The position numbers and the translations under genes are program-made. Below are positions 24,462 to 37,168 of a DNA stretch of 64,000 bases, piece by piece. The number at the start of each line of letters is the position of its first letter. Position 1 is the stretch's first letter. Below the pieces are notes generated by a model. That model worked only from the letters and a program-made list of their open reading frames with translations, was not told the origin of the DNA and did not search any database. The DNA comes from Stromatinia cepivora (taxonomy: Eukaryota; Ascomycota; Leotiomycetes; Helotiales; Sclerotiniaceae), in contig RCTD01000023.1 in NCBI GenBank assembly GCA_014898415.1, positions 620,001 to 684,000 on the forward strand. The letters are read 5' to 3'.

Positions 24462-25090
24462 GAGGTTGATTGATTCAAGTTATTTTAAAAGGTATGAAGA
24501 GATGCGGAGAGGGGCGAGGTATGATTGTGCTGGGATATGTTGAGGCGAGGCGAGGTGTAACTATCTAGGTACGATTGTGAATATTCGTGTTACTACCTTT
24601 GTACAATACATACACAAGGAACGAAAATTTCTGTTTAGGAAAATCAAAATGTAAAAGGGATGGGATGGAATGGGATTATGATATTTCTCCTTCGGCATTT
24701 TGGGGCATACAAAAAGGGTGGCATGTGGCATTTTGAACATCCAAGATTACATTTGTATCATCACATCAAAAATTACAATAAAGACAAAAAAATTATCATA
24801 TCATATCATATCAGAACAGATCAGAACAGACAGAACAGACCAAACCAAAAAAGTGATTTTCATTCCTTCATCAAAATCATCTATCATCAATCACCCGAGA
24901 GATGTCTGATCTGTCTAGGTCCCTAGGTAGTAGATAAGAAGTAACAATCTATCTCATCTCATATAACCTGCCGATCCCATCCCATCCCATACCATCCCAC
25001 CCAGTCAGCCACCCGTTTCATCCCATTCCATACATTACACGCAGAAAAAAACATTATCATAAGATACCTACCAGCTACCTCCTCTACACA
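24462..25090. other. Convergent 3' intergenic region with simple repeats
   Basis: Between two convergent genes. It holds short simple repeats, such as ATCAT runs near 24,798, AACAG repeats near 24,812-24,842 and CATCCCATC repeats near 24,975-25,010. No gene seen. Confidence 0.6.
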
Positions 25091-26722
25091 TCAAGATGTT
25101 GCATCATGCGCAACAATGCCACGCTCTCGTTCTCGTCTTCCATTCACGCGAGGAGAACCGGTGAGGAAATCCTCAGAGTGTGTTTCTTCAGGGGGCGGAG
25201 TGAGGCTCTTCTCCCATTCTTTCATCACTGTGGATATTGTTTTCTTAAGATTACCCGGTTTTAGGTTGTCCAGTGCAGGCCATTGGATCTCATCCGTTCT
25301 TGAGGGCGATTCGGGCGGGTGGTTTTGGTCGAGAATGCTATATTGTTGTTAGTGGATTATTTCTTTATCAATGACAGAACGAAATTCTCACTTTACTTCA
25401 TCTTCACCGCTCGTGTTTCCTGGGGTCACTGGACCCGATAGTGTGGAACTGCCGCTCCATCTCATAGGCGATTTGGGGGTTGGAGAATCCCAGTTTGACC
25501 AATCGTCGTCATCAATGGTAGCTGTGGGGAAGGAAATTGGTCTTGCGCTTTTCTTTTGAACGTTCGTGGGTTTCATAGGTGCCGCAAGAGTATTAGGGTC
25601 TTGCCATAATGCGCCTCTTAGATCTAAAAGGGCAGGATTATCACCAGTCAAAGAGTCCCATGTCCTTTGTGATGATGCATCTGGTCTGGGTGATTTTCCT
25701 CGTCGTCCTCGCAAACTACCCTTGCTGATTCGCTTATTGAGCCCGCGTTGTGCCGCATCGAAGCTTGATCGTTTGTTCGGTTTGCCATTAACTGCCTCGT
25801 CTCCTACCGTGGCCTGGCGGAGGTCCTCCAGAAAATTCCATAGCCCAGCCTTGACATCTTCTGTAATCTGCTTCACCCCATGTGTTACTCCCAATCCTCC
25901 TTGATATGAATGTCGGTTTGCTCGGTTTGTGTTGACCCTGGAGATACCAATACTCGTATCTGGCATAGTAGTGCTTCTTGTGAGGTCGACTGAGGTTGTG
26001 CCATTGACTTCTTTGACGGTAGAATTGTGCGTCATTCTTTCGGGAGATAGGAGCGAAAGGGTACGAGTATGACCACCGGTAATGATTTTCCTTCGTGGAT
26101 TTTTCTGATCTTTCGGCAGGTGAGGAAGATTGGCAAGAAAAGCTTTCTTTCGATCCATATCTATACTTTGTTTCGGAGTCGTTAGTACATTCTCATCGGA
26201 AGACCCGCGCTCAGTCTGCACAGGTTGAAGCTTCTCGACATGACGAATTTCCGCTCTCTTCTTTGTTGCTTCATGAAGTGCCCATTGTGTTTTCAACTGC
26301 TTAAGTTCAGTCTCAGCTTTGTTGAGTTCCTCCTTAAGTTCGAGAACCCTTCTTTCCTGACTAGCTAGGGCAACTAGGAAACCGTTTGGATCATTTGGTG
26401 ATACGATAACATTTGGATCTGCGGGAGTGCCAGGAACTGATGGGGTATTTGACGATGTTGGAGTAACTCTGGCCGATTCGAGACCGTTGCTTGGAGCAAC
26501 GGGAAAAGTGAGCGAAAGTCGATTTGGTCTTCTAGAAGTATATGATAGTGCACGATCTGGTCGTACAATGGGTCGAGGTGGTTCCTTTACAGAGAAATTT
26601 ACTCTATTGGGAGAAGTACCAATATGGGGACTTGGTGCCTCGGTAGGTTGGTCGGCCCCTGTTAGAATAGATTCAACAGAAGCACGATCAATTGAAGTCA
26701 TTCGATTGTGGAAGGAATCCAT
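25091..26722 (-). CDS. DUF4048-like protein (2 exons, about 525 aa)
   Basis: Exon 1 is 26722-25392 and exon 2 is 25337-25091; a 54-bp intron with a CACTAAC branch site and ATAG acceptor. Splicing at GTGAGA keeps the frame, the alternative GTAAAG donor gives an early stop. A coiled-coil starts at about residue 120 with LVALASQERRVLELKEELNK, which is how I remember fungal DUF4048 proteins beginning. A TRTLSLLSPER motif follows, and a WD-rich motif (DDDDWSNWDSP) lies near the end of exon 1. The rest is Ser/Pro/Thr-rich and probably disordered. Start chosen at MDSFHNRM; an upstream in-frame Met at 26797 would add 25 hydrophobic residues and is less likely. Function unknown; the family label is from memory. 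Confidence 0.75.
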
Positions 26723-27764
26723 TTTGCATATCGAGGAGAATAAGTATATATGATGATCACAGAATAGTGGAAAGAAAGTAGTTCTCGCAAAGAGCATTCA
26801 ATGTTGAAGAAATTCCGTGTTTATGTTTATGGTATCGTAATCGAATCGTTCGTTATGCATTCGTTGTAGGGGAGCCGATATGTCAACAAACAACAAAAAC
26901 AAGATGAAACCGAACAATAAAACCGAGATGAACAAAGAAATAGTAGTGGAATTGAAGATATTTTTAGATAAAATTGGTAAGATAGAAATGAATTAGATGA
27001 TCGTAAACATCATATATAAGAGAAATAAATATCCGCAATCATTCAGAAAAGCAGACTCTTTTGAATATCATTTCGAGGCCCATAAAGGAGGGCATAAAAA
27101 AGAAGTTGTGGAGTTGTGTTGGAAGTGAAGAAAGGAAAGAATTGAGTTGAACGAACTTATTCTAGGTTTGGCTTCAACGGCTTGTTGAATCCAACTGAGA
27201 TTATGTTATTACTAGGTAGCTTAACTGATCCTCGAGTTGCCTTGGTCGTAGTCAAAACAATCCATTTGAAGTGATGAATATCCTGGTAGTTTATGGGGAT
27301 TGAAGGGTTTTGGTCTGGAACAAGCCTGAAGTTTTGTCTAGATGGTAATGGATGAAGAACAAATGGGATGAACTTTTGATTGAATTGGACAGTTGGTAGT
27401 CTGAGCTTGTTCAAGGGTTATAAAAGGGGAAATCAATATCAAAAGCGGCAAGCAAAGGAAAGTTCATGCAAGTTAGGGGAGTCGGAAGTTATAATGTCCG
27501 ATCGAAACCATCTGAGTCACGGGTTTTCGAGCTGTTTTCGTGTCTCCTAGTGTGCTTCTACTACTACAGCCAAAGTCTTTACGCGACTTGACTAGTGCAT
27601 AACAAAGAAATATCATTACACGTCCATTTTTCTATAACTGCAATCATAATCTTTTACAAACATGAACATATTCCCATATTCCCATATTCATTCTATTGTT
27701 CATCTCCTTGTTCATTCCTCTTACTCATCAGCACATCCTACACATTGGCACAACATACTTTCTC
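26723..27764. other. Divergent intergenic region
   Basis: About 1 kb between two divergent genes. An 85-codon minus-strand frame (27,157-27,414) is open but has no recognisable features, so I do not call it a gene. No named regulatory site was seen. Confidence 0.5.
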
Positions 27765-29393
27765 ATGATGAAGAGCATTCCATTCTATAAAGTATGCAAA
27801 CTTCTGGATGAATTCGAGGGGCTCCTTTGCAGGACAGTACAATTACTTCCTGATGTTCGACTTCAAAAGATGAGTCATGCTTGGATTAGTTGGTTCAAAC
27901 TTCATCGCGATGCCTTGGATGCTATGCATAAAGATGATCCTTCTGTTTTATTCACCCTCAAGCCGGAAGCCCTAGATGATCGGGACTATGATTTTAATGA
28001 AGTCACCTTCGAACGCTTCATTGCCAGAACCTTTTGTATGACTGTCGAACAACGTGCTAAGTTCAAAAGTTTCGCAGAGAATGGACCCTATCTGTCTGTG
28101 CCAAATCCTAAAGGTGGTTGCAATGATATAGTTAGGAACGATATAGGCTATCATGTAGAACGGATCATGAAGGAGATAGGGAGGGATACGGACCAGGTCA
28201 GTATACCATCGCCGAAGAGGAACTATCCTCCTGAAATGATCCATGAATGGACTCGAGTTTCGGTTGCGTAAAGTATCATCCGAGGAATCATCATGTGCTG
28301 TACGCATTTACCGAATAACTTTACTGAAATGCTATGATAGGAGACAATTTTTGCATACAAGAACGTTACTGTGGAAGAGATTGATGATTCGCTAACCATC
28401 GTTGCTGCTCAAAGCGAAGGGTCATCAGCTGCTATAAGATCTCTCGCACAGCCCGGTGACAAGTGCACCTGGAATCGTCTTGAAGAGATATACTTGAGAC
28501 TTCAAGGCTCTCAAGCCAAATGGCTCACCCGTATTATTCACAAAGACCTTGGGTTCGTAGTTCCAGATGAGATGGTACTTTCAGCATATCACACCAGTTT
28601 TCCTCGGTATCTACAAGTAACCGCGAAGTTCAATATCAAAGGCCTGGTGCCTATTCGAAGGGATGGTCAGACTGGGATGATCTTTGGTCATCCACCTCTG
28701 CAAACAGCTGAGGAGATCCGGTCGAAAGACGAAGTAATTACAGGTCCTTCGATCGCGCGATCTACACAATCCATTCAACAGCTAGTTTCACCTCTAGCAA
28801 CTAGGCCTTTCCCTTTATCTGAATCTACAACGTCATCTTTGAACGTGGCGCAAATACCAACGCAAGAATTTTTACCAAAGGACTCTAACAACATAGAGTT
28901 TCCTCGAAAGTCTTCGGCTCGACGTATCCTCAGATCTTCTACGAAGTTAAAGTCTTCCCGTCTTCTTACAACTAACATATTTACCGGTACCGGTAGATGT
29001 AAACAAACACCTAATTGTGTTTTCAACAACACAATATTCATATTAGCACCATGCATATCGTCACACCTCTGGTTAACGGAAGATCTCCTCAAACCTCATG
29101 GTGCCACCTATATCACATCACTACTCCCTCTAACCCACAGAGTCCTACCAAAACGCTGTCCGAACACTGGCAGAAGAGTACGCAAAATCGCACTCGCTGA
29201 GCACGGGAGAAAAGAACAGACGCTCGCATTTATGCATCAGATTAAAGCCCTAAATCTCACTCGCTCCAATGGCAAACATGATTTGATAGAGGTGGTTGAT
29301 TGGCGCTTATTGGAGAAAATCGTCAATGTGGAGCTGGGGAATGCTGGCGAAATCGATGATATTTTTAAACGATATCGGCTTGGTGTTGCTTAG
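27765..29393 (+). CDS. DNA-ligase-IV-like protein lacking the catalytic domain (2 exons, about 494 aa)
   Basis: Exon 1 is 27765-28196 and exon 2 is 28341-29393. The donor CAG|GTCAGT and a 144-bp intron were chosen because they alone keep the frame and join DTDQ to ETIFAYKNVTVEEIDDSL. The first roughly 240 residues resemble the N-terminal DNA-binding domain of ATP-dependent DNA ligases (KVCKLLDEFE near the start; WLTRIIHKDLGF at about residue 205). In active ligases the adenylation domain with the KxDG lysine follows, then the OB fold. Here neither is present: about 125 Ser/Thr-rich residues lead into a C-terminal region (about 370-480) that looks BRCT-like (IFILAPCISSHLWLTEDLLK). I infer a non-catalytic DNA-repair or NHEJ accessory protein. 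Confidence 0.7.
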
Positions 29394-30697
29394 TGCTTGC
29401 TTTGGAGGTTTTGAATGCGAATTTTGGGTGATGGGATGCAGGTTGGCATATATTGCATTGGGATTGTGCATTTTAGGCCAGCTATATTTTTGAAGCATTC
29501 GTTTGCTTTAGATATGGATGGCCCTCGGCATATCCGGCATTCACATTTTGCACATAGGTCGACTTGTGTTTTGGTTATAGCATTTTGGTTACAACACAGC
29601 GGGGTACATTGGGTATATATTGCATCCTGCACTTCGATACCCCATTCTACCCTACCTATAACTTTTGGTATACGCATTTTTGGTCAATACCCCATAGAAA
29701 AAGAGTCAGGAGATCAAATGTCTTCTCACAGGGACACGAGATACTCTCTCTCTCTTTGCATTTTCGGGTTGCTATCGAGCCTCCCGTATCCTTGCAATGC
29801 AGTTACGATATACATATTTATTTATGATTACGCAATACAATGAATTAATGATTCTATGACGCTATGACGCTATGACGCTATAATTTGAGTTTTGAGTTTT
29901 AAGTTTGACATGCAATACAATGCAATACAACTTGAGAGTGAGTGAGACTTATGATATAATGTAATGTGAAGGCGTTACTTGGGAAGTTATACTTCTTTTC
30001 GATATGGACATGTGTATAGCTCACCAGAATTGTACTTTCCTCTCTCATTTCCTCTCTCATTTCCTAATATTAATACCAATTCCATATTCACTCCAAATAT
30101 TCATTACCACCACCACTCTCTTCCACAGAGATTGTTATAATTTCTCTATAACTTCTCATGCATCCCATGACATATTAAAGAAGCTCTTGCATATTTCTAC
30201 CTAGGTAGTCCAGCCAAATATTTATATCTCTATAAAAAAAAGATCATTCAAGAAAGCAATGGTAATAGCAACAGCATTTCAATCTCCATATCTTGATCTT
30301 AATTTCTTGCAATTGCGTGTATTATTTTGTATTGTGTATTGTGTATTATGTATTGCGTGGAGATGTAGAGATGTAGATATGAAAAATTGGGTAAGGTAGG
30401 TAATGGCCATGCAATGGATATGGAAATGGGATGCCTTTTTTGTAAGATTCTTACAGGAGGAGAGGAGATCATGTAAGAGATAGAGATAGAGATGGATATG
30501 AAATTCATGTGATAGTAGTGTGCCTGACCAGTTATTGACTCTAAACACGAGAGCGGGTGAGATACTCAATGTAAAAATTGATTGGTGAAATATCCAGGCC
30601 ATTATATCACTCTCACTCTCACACAGACATAATAAAGAATCCAAGTGTGGTGAACGCAAAAACCAAGTTAATTTTTCCCTTCCATATATGATACAAC
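29394..30697. other. Intergenic region between convergent genes
   Basis: About 1.3 kb containing 3' flanks. A small tandem repeat of CTATGACG (three units, about 29,854-29,878) and A/T-rich tracts are the only structure. No supported gene. Confidence 0.6.
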
Positions 30698-33467
30698 CTA
30701 ATCTAACCCAATCCATTCCGCATCCTCATCATCATCATTAATATCTACATCCAATATATTCACATCCCCATCTCCTTTGATGCCCCCAACAACGTTCTCA
30801 ACCGGTTGATTAAGAAGATAATCAATCATATAAATATTTTCATCCGCCAACCTCCTCAAATCATCTTTGATTCTCCCCACTGCTCTCCCCACAATCCTCA
30901 ATTCGGAATCAACTAAAATCCTATTATCGCCCACCCATTGACCGTGTGAAACGAGAATGGCTTGAACCCACAAGAGACAGAATTCCAAATGTGGACTTTC
31001 CTCCGTTTGCATAGCGACGAAACGTAAGAGACGTGGTATGTATACTACAGGTAATTCGTCGACGATGAGGGCGATATTGGAGTGAGGGATACCTTCGAAG
31101 ACTTGGCGGAGTAGAGGTGCTTCGTTGAGACGGAAGGCCATGACTAGGGCTTTGAGATAATCTTTTTCGGTTTGGAGAACGTGTAGAGTGGAAGAGGGGG
31201 TAATGGCTAGGTCGAGATCGATGGGGTCAAATAGGGGCATGGTGTCTAAACTGTATATGAGGAGACCTTCGGTCGAAGCTGCGCAGAAGGATCTTCCTGT
31301 TGGGGAAAATGCCACGCCGGCGACACGGACTTCTGGGAGTTTTTTGCGGGCGGAAGGATCTCCGCCACGGGTCGATCCGGGAAGAGTTCGATCGATGCGG
31401 TCTTCGAGATCTGAGGCTTCGCCTTGGTCGTCAATAAGACCGGCTGGTCCACCTTCCGTTAAGAGTTTGCTGTTGAGGAATTCTTGAGTTCCGGATAAGG
31501 ATAGGTTTACGCTGACAGTGAAGCGCTTTAATAAGACAAGAGATGACACCGAGTACAAACATATGTACTTGCTGTTACCACCTGCCAGTACGCAAGAACC
31601 ATCTGCGCTATACCTCAGGGAGCTGAAACTCTTATTACCTGCAGCATTAGCAGCGGTTCGTCGATCGGTTATTTTTCGACCACCTGATACATCTCTTCGT
31701 CCATCAACACCTGACTGTTGTTCAGCTTTTGAAACTGACCAGAATGTCAACTGTCCATCGAGAGTAGATACTGCAAGTTGTAGAGAATCTGGACGGAATG
31801 CAACTTCTAATACATCCGCCTGAAGTTGAAGTGGCTCGCTTGTCTGTGTCCGATCGAAAATTGACCAAATTCTAACTGTGTGATCCCAACTACCACTGAC
31901 TACCACGCCCCCATTTGGCGCAAAAGCCAGTGATGATACAGGTCCCTCGTGACCTGATAGTCTGTCTAACAATTGACCAGTCTGTACAGACCAAATGTGG
32001 ATATCAAAAGAATCTAGAGATCCGGCGCAAACAACTTCGCCACTAGGATCAACAGCTAAAGATGAGAATGAAAGTCGAGTAGGAGCTGTAAAGGTTCGGA
32101 AATTCCGATATCTTATCAAATCCCAAGCCCTAATCGATCCATCAAGACTTGACGTGAAAAGGACATTCCCTCTCTTAGCAAACTCACAAGCGGTAACTCC
32201 ACTAGTATGTTCTATGAAGGTAACTATACAGAAACCGGTATTCACATCCCAGACCTTTATCTTTCCGTCGTCTGCAGTGGTAATGATCTTTTGTCCATCC
32301 GGAGAGTAGACTAAGGAATTCATCGAATCGAAATGGCCTTGTTGTTTCAAGATGTATGATTCAGATTGCCATTCCCAAACTAAAAGTTGCCCCAGCTTTG
32401 AGGCTCCAAATGCAAGCCATTCTCCAGATTTATTAATAGTGACAAAGTCAATATCATTTTGTGAAATACTCAAAGTATGGATCATATTAAATTCTGGCAT
32501 TTCATAGAGTCCAAAAACACCATTCGAAAATCCAGCAACTAAAAGATTCGTTTCGGCATGGTATGCTACACAATTGACCTTGGCGTTGTTTTGTAGGAAA
32601 TAATGTCGCTCCGTAATTCTCCATTGGGTGTGCGAATCATCATTCGGATCTTCCATATCTTCATCCTCTGACTCAGGGGCATTAGGGTTCCGTATGTATG
32701 CCCATTGAAACACCGCTCCATCCTTACTAACAGTGTAAATGGTCTCCTGATCCTTTGAGAACCATGCGCCCATAACACCTTCTCTATGGCCGGCCAATGT
32801 AGTAGGTATAAAACTATCCTCTGGATCTAAACTCCATATTCGGGCTGTCAAATCTTTTGCTGCACTAAGAAAGAATCGAGAGTCACTTGACCATTCGATA
32901 CTCTGAACGGTATCATAGTGCCCGGCAAAAACTCTATGTCGAACAAATGGGGCGAACTCCAATTCCCCCTCTGAATTTGTATCCGGTGTTGAGGGTGTAT
33001 GCCATACTTCGATCATTCGACCAACTCCCACAGCAAAATGGCGTCCGGATGGAGAGAACGAAATAGCTGATACGGCCGACTTGAAGGAAAAGTAGTGAAG
33101 GACGATTCGTCTCGGTACGTTGGTCAATATCGCGCGACCATCTTCATCGACTGAAAGTAATAGATTTCCTCGCGGCGCGAGTCCTAATCTTGCTATATTC
33201 TTTCGATGTGCAAATGGAAGCGTATGGGACTTATTGCTGAAAACAATTAGTACAATAATGTTCAATTGGAAGGATGGTACTTACTTCACTAAATCAAAGA
33301 CAGTAACTCTATTTCCTACTGGAGAAAATAGACATGATCCATCTGGACTGAAGAGAAGGTTTCCTTGGCTGTAAACAGTCCCTAAGAGATTAGAGAACTG
33401 ATTAAGTTTTAGTAAATAACAATATCAAAATTTAAGAAAACCCTCTTACCTTAAACTCCGTCTTCAT
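30698..33467 (-). CDS. Pwp2, UtpB/SSU-processome WD40 protein (3 exons, 889 aa)
   Basis: Exons 33467-33450, 33397-33285 and 33236-30698. The first exon is only 18 nt (MKTEFK) and joins FSNLLGTVYSQGNLL, the conserved Pwp2 N-terminus; introns are 52 and 48 bp. Pwp2 is a core UtpB subunit that helps assemble the U3 snoRNP-containing small-subunit processome for 18S rRNA maturation in the nucleolus. Multiple WD40 repeats cover roughly residues 10-620 (for example AGHYDTVQSIEWSSDSRFFL and SGHEGPVSSLAFAPNGGVVV). The C-terminal Utp12-type helical domain follows, with the usual run of acidic residues at the end. Length matches orthologues. Divergent from the septin gene 427 bp away. Confidence 0.96.
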
Positions 33468-33894
33468 CGTTACCGTTTTACTGGCATATTAATATCTGGA
33501 TGATTTTCTGAGCTTCAAAATCTTATCGCATTGCATGGATTTGGATTTTTTTCTTTGAATTAATCCGAAAAGATAATCCGACATGCAATCAATGCAACCA
33601 ATAAATTTTAGCGTTTATTAGCATTATTTACCTAGTACAATACAAGTAGTGAGTGGCTTTTGGGGTGCTAGGCGAAATAAGGAACCAGCAAGTCCCCAGG
33701 GGCAGCTTGTTATTCGAATTTCAACCAGCAGATACTATTCTCCTGAAGTGAGAAGTACCACTCGTTCAACCACCAAACTGTCCGACACCAATATCGGAAA
33801 AAGAATTAATTTTGAGACCTCATACAATTCTTCCATCTATTTCTTCTTCTTAGCAATCTTTTAAATCTTTGATTTCAATAGAATAATAATCACA
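33468..33894. promoter_or_regulatory. Shared upstream region of PWP2 and septin gene
   Basis: 427 bp between divergent start codons. It carries both 5' leaders and promoters; C/T-rich stretches just before the septin start (near 33,825-33,860) resemble fungal pyrimidine-rich leaders. No specific site is claimed. Confidence 0.45.
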
Positions 33895-35234
33895 ATGGCA
33901 CCACCCACCGCCGAAAGCGCTTCTCCCATCGGAATTGCGAACTTACCAAATCAAAGACACAAGATTGTCGCAAAGAGAGGTGCTGCCTTCACTATTATGG
34001 TATGTGTTTTCTTATCCTTCTCTCGAATCCTTCTGCTGTATAATACTAATACTTCCTCTAGGTTGCTGGCGAATCTGGACTCGGAAAAACAACCTTCATT
34101 AATACCCTTTTCTCTACCACAATCAAAAACTATGCCGATCACAAACGCAGACATGCGAAGCAGGTGGATAAAACCGTCGAGATCGAAATCACAAAGGCTG
34201 AATTAGAGGAGAAATTCTTCAAGGGTATGGAATTCGATATATCCAGTACCCTGGGGTAATTAATTACCCATTGTTGACATTATCTTAGTTCGTTTGACTG
34301 TTATTGATACACCTGGTTTTGGAGATTATGTCAACAACCGCGATTCCTGGATGCCAATTATTGAGTTTTTGGACGATCAACATGAATCCTATATGTTGCA
34401 AGAGCAACAACCTCGTCGTGTTGATAAGATTGATTTACGTGTACACGCTTGCTTGTACTTCATCCGACCCACTGGCCACACCTTGAAGCCTCTCGACATT
34501 GAGGTTATGAAGAGACTCAGTTCAAGAGTGAACTTGATCCCAGTAGTTGCTAAGGCTGATACCTTAAGCCCGGCTGATTTGGTCCGTTTTAAGCAGAGGG
34601 TATGATATAGTCAATAAATTGCATCGCTTCGAAGCTAACATAACTTTTACAGATCCAAGCTGTTATCGAAGCACAGGGAATCAAGATCTATACACCACCT
34701 ATCGAAGAGGATGACGAGGCTGCTGCTCAGCATGCACGAAGTTTGATGGCGGCCATGCCTTTTGCGGTTATTGGCTCAGAGAAGGATGTCAAAACTGGTG
34801 ATGGACGCATCGTTAAGGGTCGCCAATATGCGTGGGGTGTTGCTGAAGTTGAGAACGAAGATCACTGCGATTTCAAGAAGTTGAGATCCATCCTCATCCG
34901 AACACACATGCTCGATCTTATCCACACCACCGAAGAAGCACATTATGAGGCTTACCGTGCCCAGCAAATGGAGACTCGCAAATTTGGTGAAGCTAGACCT
35001 AGGAAGCTTGATAACCCCAAATTCAAGGAAGAGGAAGAAAGCTTGAGAAAGCGTTTCACCGAGCAGGTTAAGATCGAGGAGCACCGTTTCAGACAATGGG
35101 AGCAGAAGCTCATCAGTGAGCGTGATCGTTTGAACAAGGATTTGGAGAGTACACATGCTGCTATCAAATCTCTAGAACAAGAGCTTGAGCAAATGCAAGG
35201 CAGCGCCGCAACTCGCAGTCACGGCCGTCGTTAA
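33895..35234 (+). CDS. Septin Cdc12/AspC (4 exons, 386 aa)
   Basis: Exons 33895-33999, 34062-34224, 34289-34599 and 34653-35234, introns 62, 64 and 53 bp, all in frame. Septins are GTP-binding proteins that polymerise into filaments and rings at septa, necks and infection structures. Visible features: a basic stretch before the GTPase (NQRHKIVAKRG), P-loop GESGLGKT (38-45), switch DTPGFGD (96-102), AKAD (177-180), and a C-terminal coiled-coil from about residue 295. The N-terminus (IGIANLPNQRHKIV) and overall pattern match yeast Cdc12 and Aspergillus AspC better than Cdc3, Cdc10 or Cdc11. The gene converges on the kinase gene downstream. Confidence 0.95.
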
Positions 35235-35693
35235 ATAATGCATGGTTCGGGAGGAGTTCTAGTCTAAATTTGGATTGTGGGGACGCAGCAGGGATGGATG
35301 ATATGATGGAGGTGATGCCGGGAGAGTTGCAAACAGGTCATTTTGCAGCTTGTGGTTTTTTTCTTTTTTCTCCGACAGTTAATGTTCAGAAGGCTTCTTA
35401 ATTCTAAATAGCTTCATATGAGGGGCTTCCATTTCAACTAGTTTTAGCCACGATGTAATTCATGCTTCTTCATGATAATTTGTTCACTCTACTTCTTACT
35501 ACTCTTGATAATTCTTCTCTGTGCTGATGATTTTCTGTCCTAACTATCTCGCCGCTTGTATATATAGACCCGCAAATCCTATACAACTTCCAACGTCTAA
35601 TCTCTAATAAAAGTATGTAAGTCTGGTATAGTGATATCCATCTTGGAAGGTAACTCAAATCATTTCCGGGTATATTCAAAAGATCCTATCCTA
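35235..35693. other. Convergent 3' intergenic region
   Basis: 459 bp between the stop codons of the septin and the kinase. Presumably both 3' UTRs overlap or abut here; nothing else seen. Confidence 0.6.
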
Positions 35694-37168
35694 CTATATA
35701 GCATCCATACTGGCTCTCATGGTCAACTGCTCATTCTTATTCCCCAGTTTCGAAATTTGTAAAAATGCATCGCAGCCGTATCCCTCTAAACTGTGCAGCT
35801 CCAAACTCCCAGCCCAGTATTCGGCATATACACGGCTCAAAGGTAGGCCCATACCTAATCGAAGATTGGGAGGGCGGCTGGTTAGAGAGGAGAGGGATGT
35901 TTCGTGTGTGGATGTGGAGGTGGAGCTGGGACCTTGATTGCCGATGATTTCTGCGCTTCCTTGGAGTCCGGGTAGTGCCTCGCCGGTCACCCGCAGTTCT
36001 TGCATGGTGGCTGCCATTTTTGGGACTTGGTTGAGGTTTTCGAGGCGTTGGTTGCTGCGCGGTCCTTTGCTGAATGCCCAGAGGTATGGAAGGATATCTC
36101 GCGGTATACCGCCTCCTTGATCTGACACTCGAATTATTACATGTTGGGGTGCTTCGCACACTGTTACGTCGATGGGTGGTGGTGGTTTGTTCATGTTACG
36201 ACCGGTTTTTTGCTTTTCGACTACGGCTTGGATCGAGTTCCGTAATAGTTCGCCAATTATGTATTCGAGATGACTAAGAATGTATGGGAATGTAGCCTCG
36301 AGATGTCCCGCGAGCCGGATCTCAGGCATAATCGTGGAAGGGCCATAGGTTGCCGACATCAAGGCCTGAACTTCCCTACCCACTCGTTCGACTACCTCCT
36401 TTGCATTGCACCTCAAGAAGACTTCACCCACGAATTCCGCTTCTACTGGTTTCCCATCAGGAAAATGCCAATTGGAATGAAAGGTCTCTGTTAATGCTAG
36501 GTGTTGCTCTGCAATAACTCGTCGGGATATTCTCGATCGTAAAATTGTATTCATAAATTTGTCCATATCCGACGGATTCATTAGATCTCGACATTCTAAA
36601 ACGCCCATTGCTAACTTTGGGATCACGGTAAGATGCTCTTGTAAGGTACTGCTAATGATTTTGCATAGTCTTTCGTTATCGTCTAGTGTTTTGATCTCGC
36701 GCACACGTCGGAAGCTTTCGAATGCTTTGTAGTATAACTCGTAGACTTGACTCATATGCGGATTGGTAACCACGACATACGGGAGTGTTTGCATATCTCG
36801 TATGCGATGCGCCAATCTGTTACTCTTGTCAATACAAGAAATAGAAGGAGTAAGAGAGAAAGCATATTGACCTGGTGGGGAGCTCTGTTCGCACATAATT
36901 TGCAGAGCTTATAAGTCGAGCTTCAGTCAATGATCGCCCGAATACCATAAGTTGGCGCAGACTGATAGGTCTGGCATCTTTTGCAACCCATCTAACATGG
37001 TCAGCAAGAACATATGAGAGTTCAGACAAGACCTTCATATTCATACTCATCTAATGGTGATGCAGGCCTCCATGGTGGTATATGTATCTTAGAACATTGC
37101 TGCAAACGCCCACCTGCATATCTCAAATTTGTCACCTTGGTAGCATTGTGCGAATATGATCGCAGCAT
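35694..37168 (-). CDS. Mitochondrial PDK/BCKDK-family protein kinase (3 exons, about 454 aa)
   Basis: Exons 37168-37047, 36991-36872 and 36816-35694; both introns are 55 bp. The first splice (GATGA|GTATGA) yields SPLDEWVAKDARPISLRQL, the conserved start of the fungal kinase core. These kinases inactivate pyruvate dehydrogenase (or branched-chain ketoacid dehydrogenase) by phosphorylating E1-alpha in the matrix. Visible: AEQHLAL in the N-terminal four-helix domain, the N-box ELLRNSIQA, G1 box DQGGGIP and G2 box GMGLPLSRVYAEYW. The N-terminus MLRSYSHNATKVTNLRYAGG is basic and lacks acidic residues, as expected of a mitochondrial presequence; a further in-frame Met at 37276 is possible. I cannot tell which E1 it acts on. 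Confidence 0.92.

Noticed and set aside
27157..27414. 85-codon minus-strand frame as a gene
   Set aside because: No motif, no splice support and no neighbour context.
28197..28268. Longer first exon of the ligase-like gene ending at GCGTAA
   Set aside because: Splicing at the later donors either has poor consensus or leads to an early stop; the CAG|GTCAGT donor keeps frame and restores the conserved VTVEEID segment.
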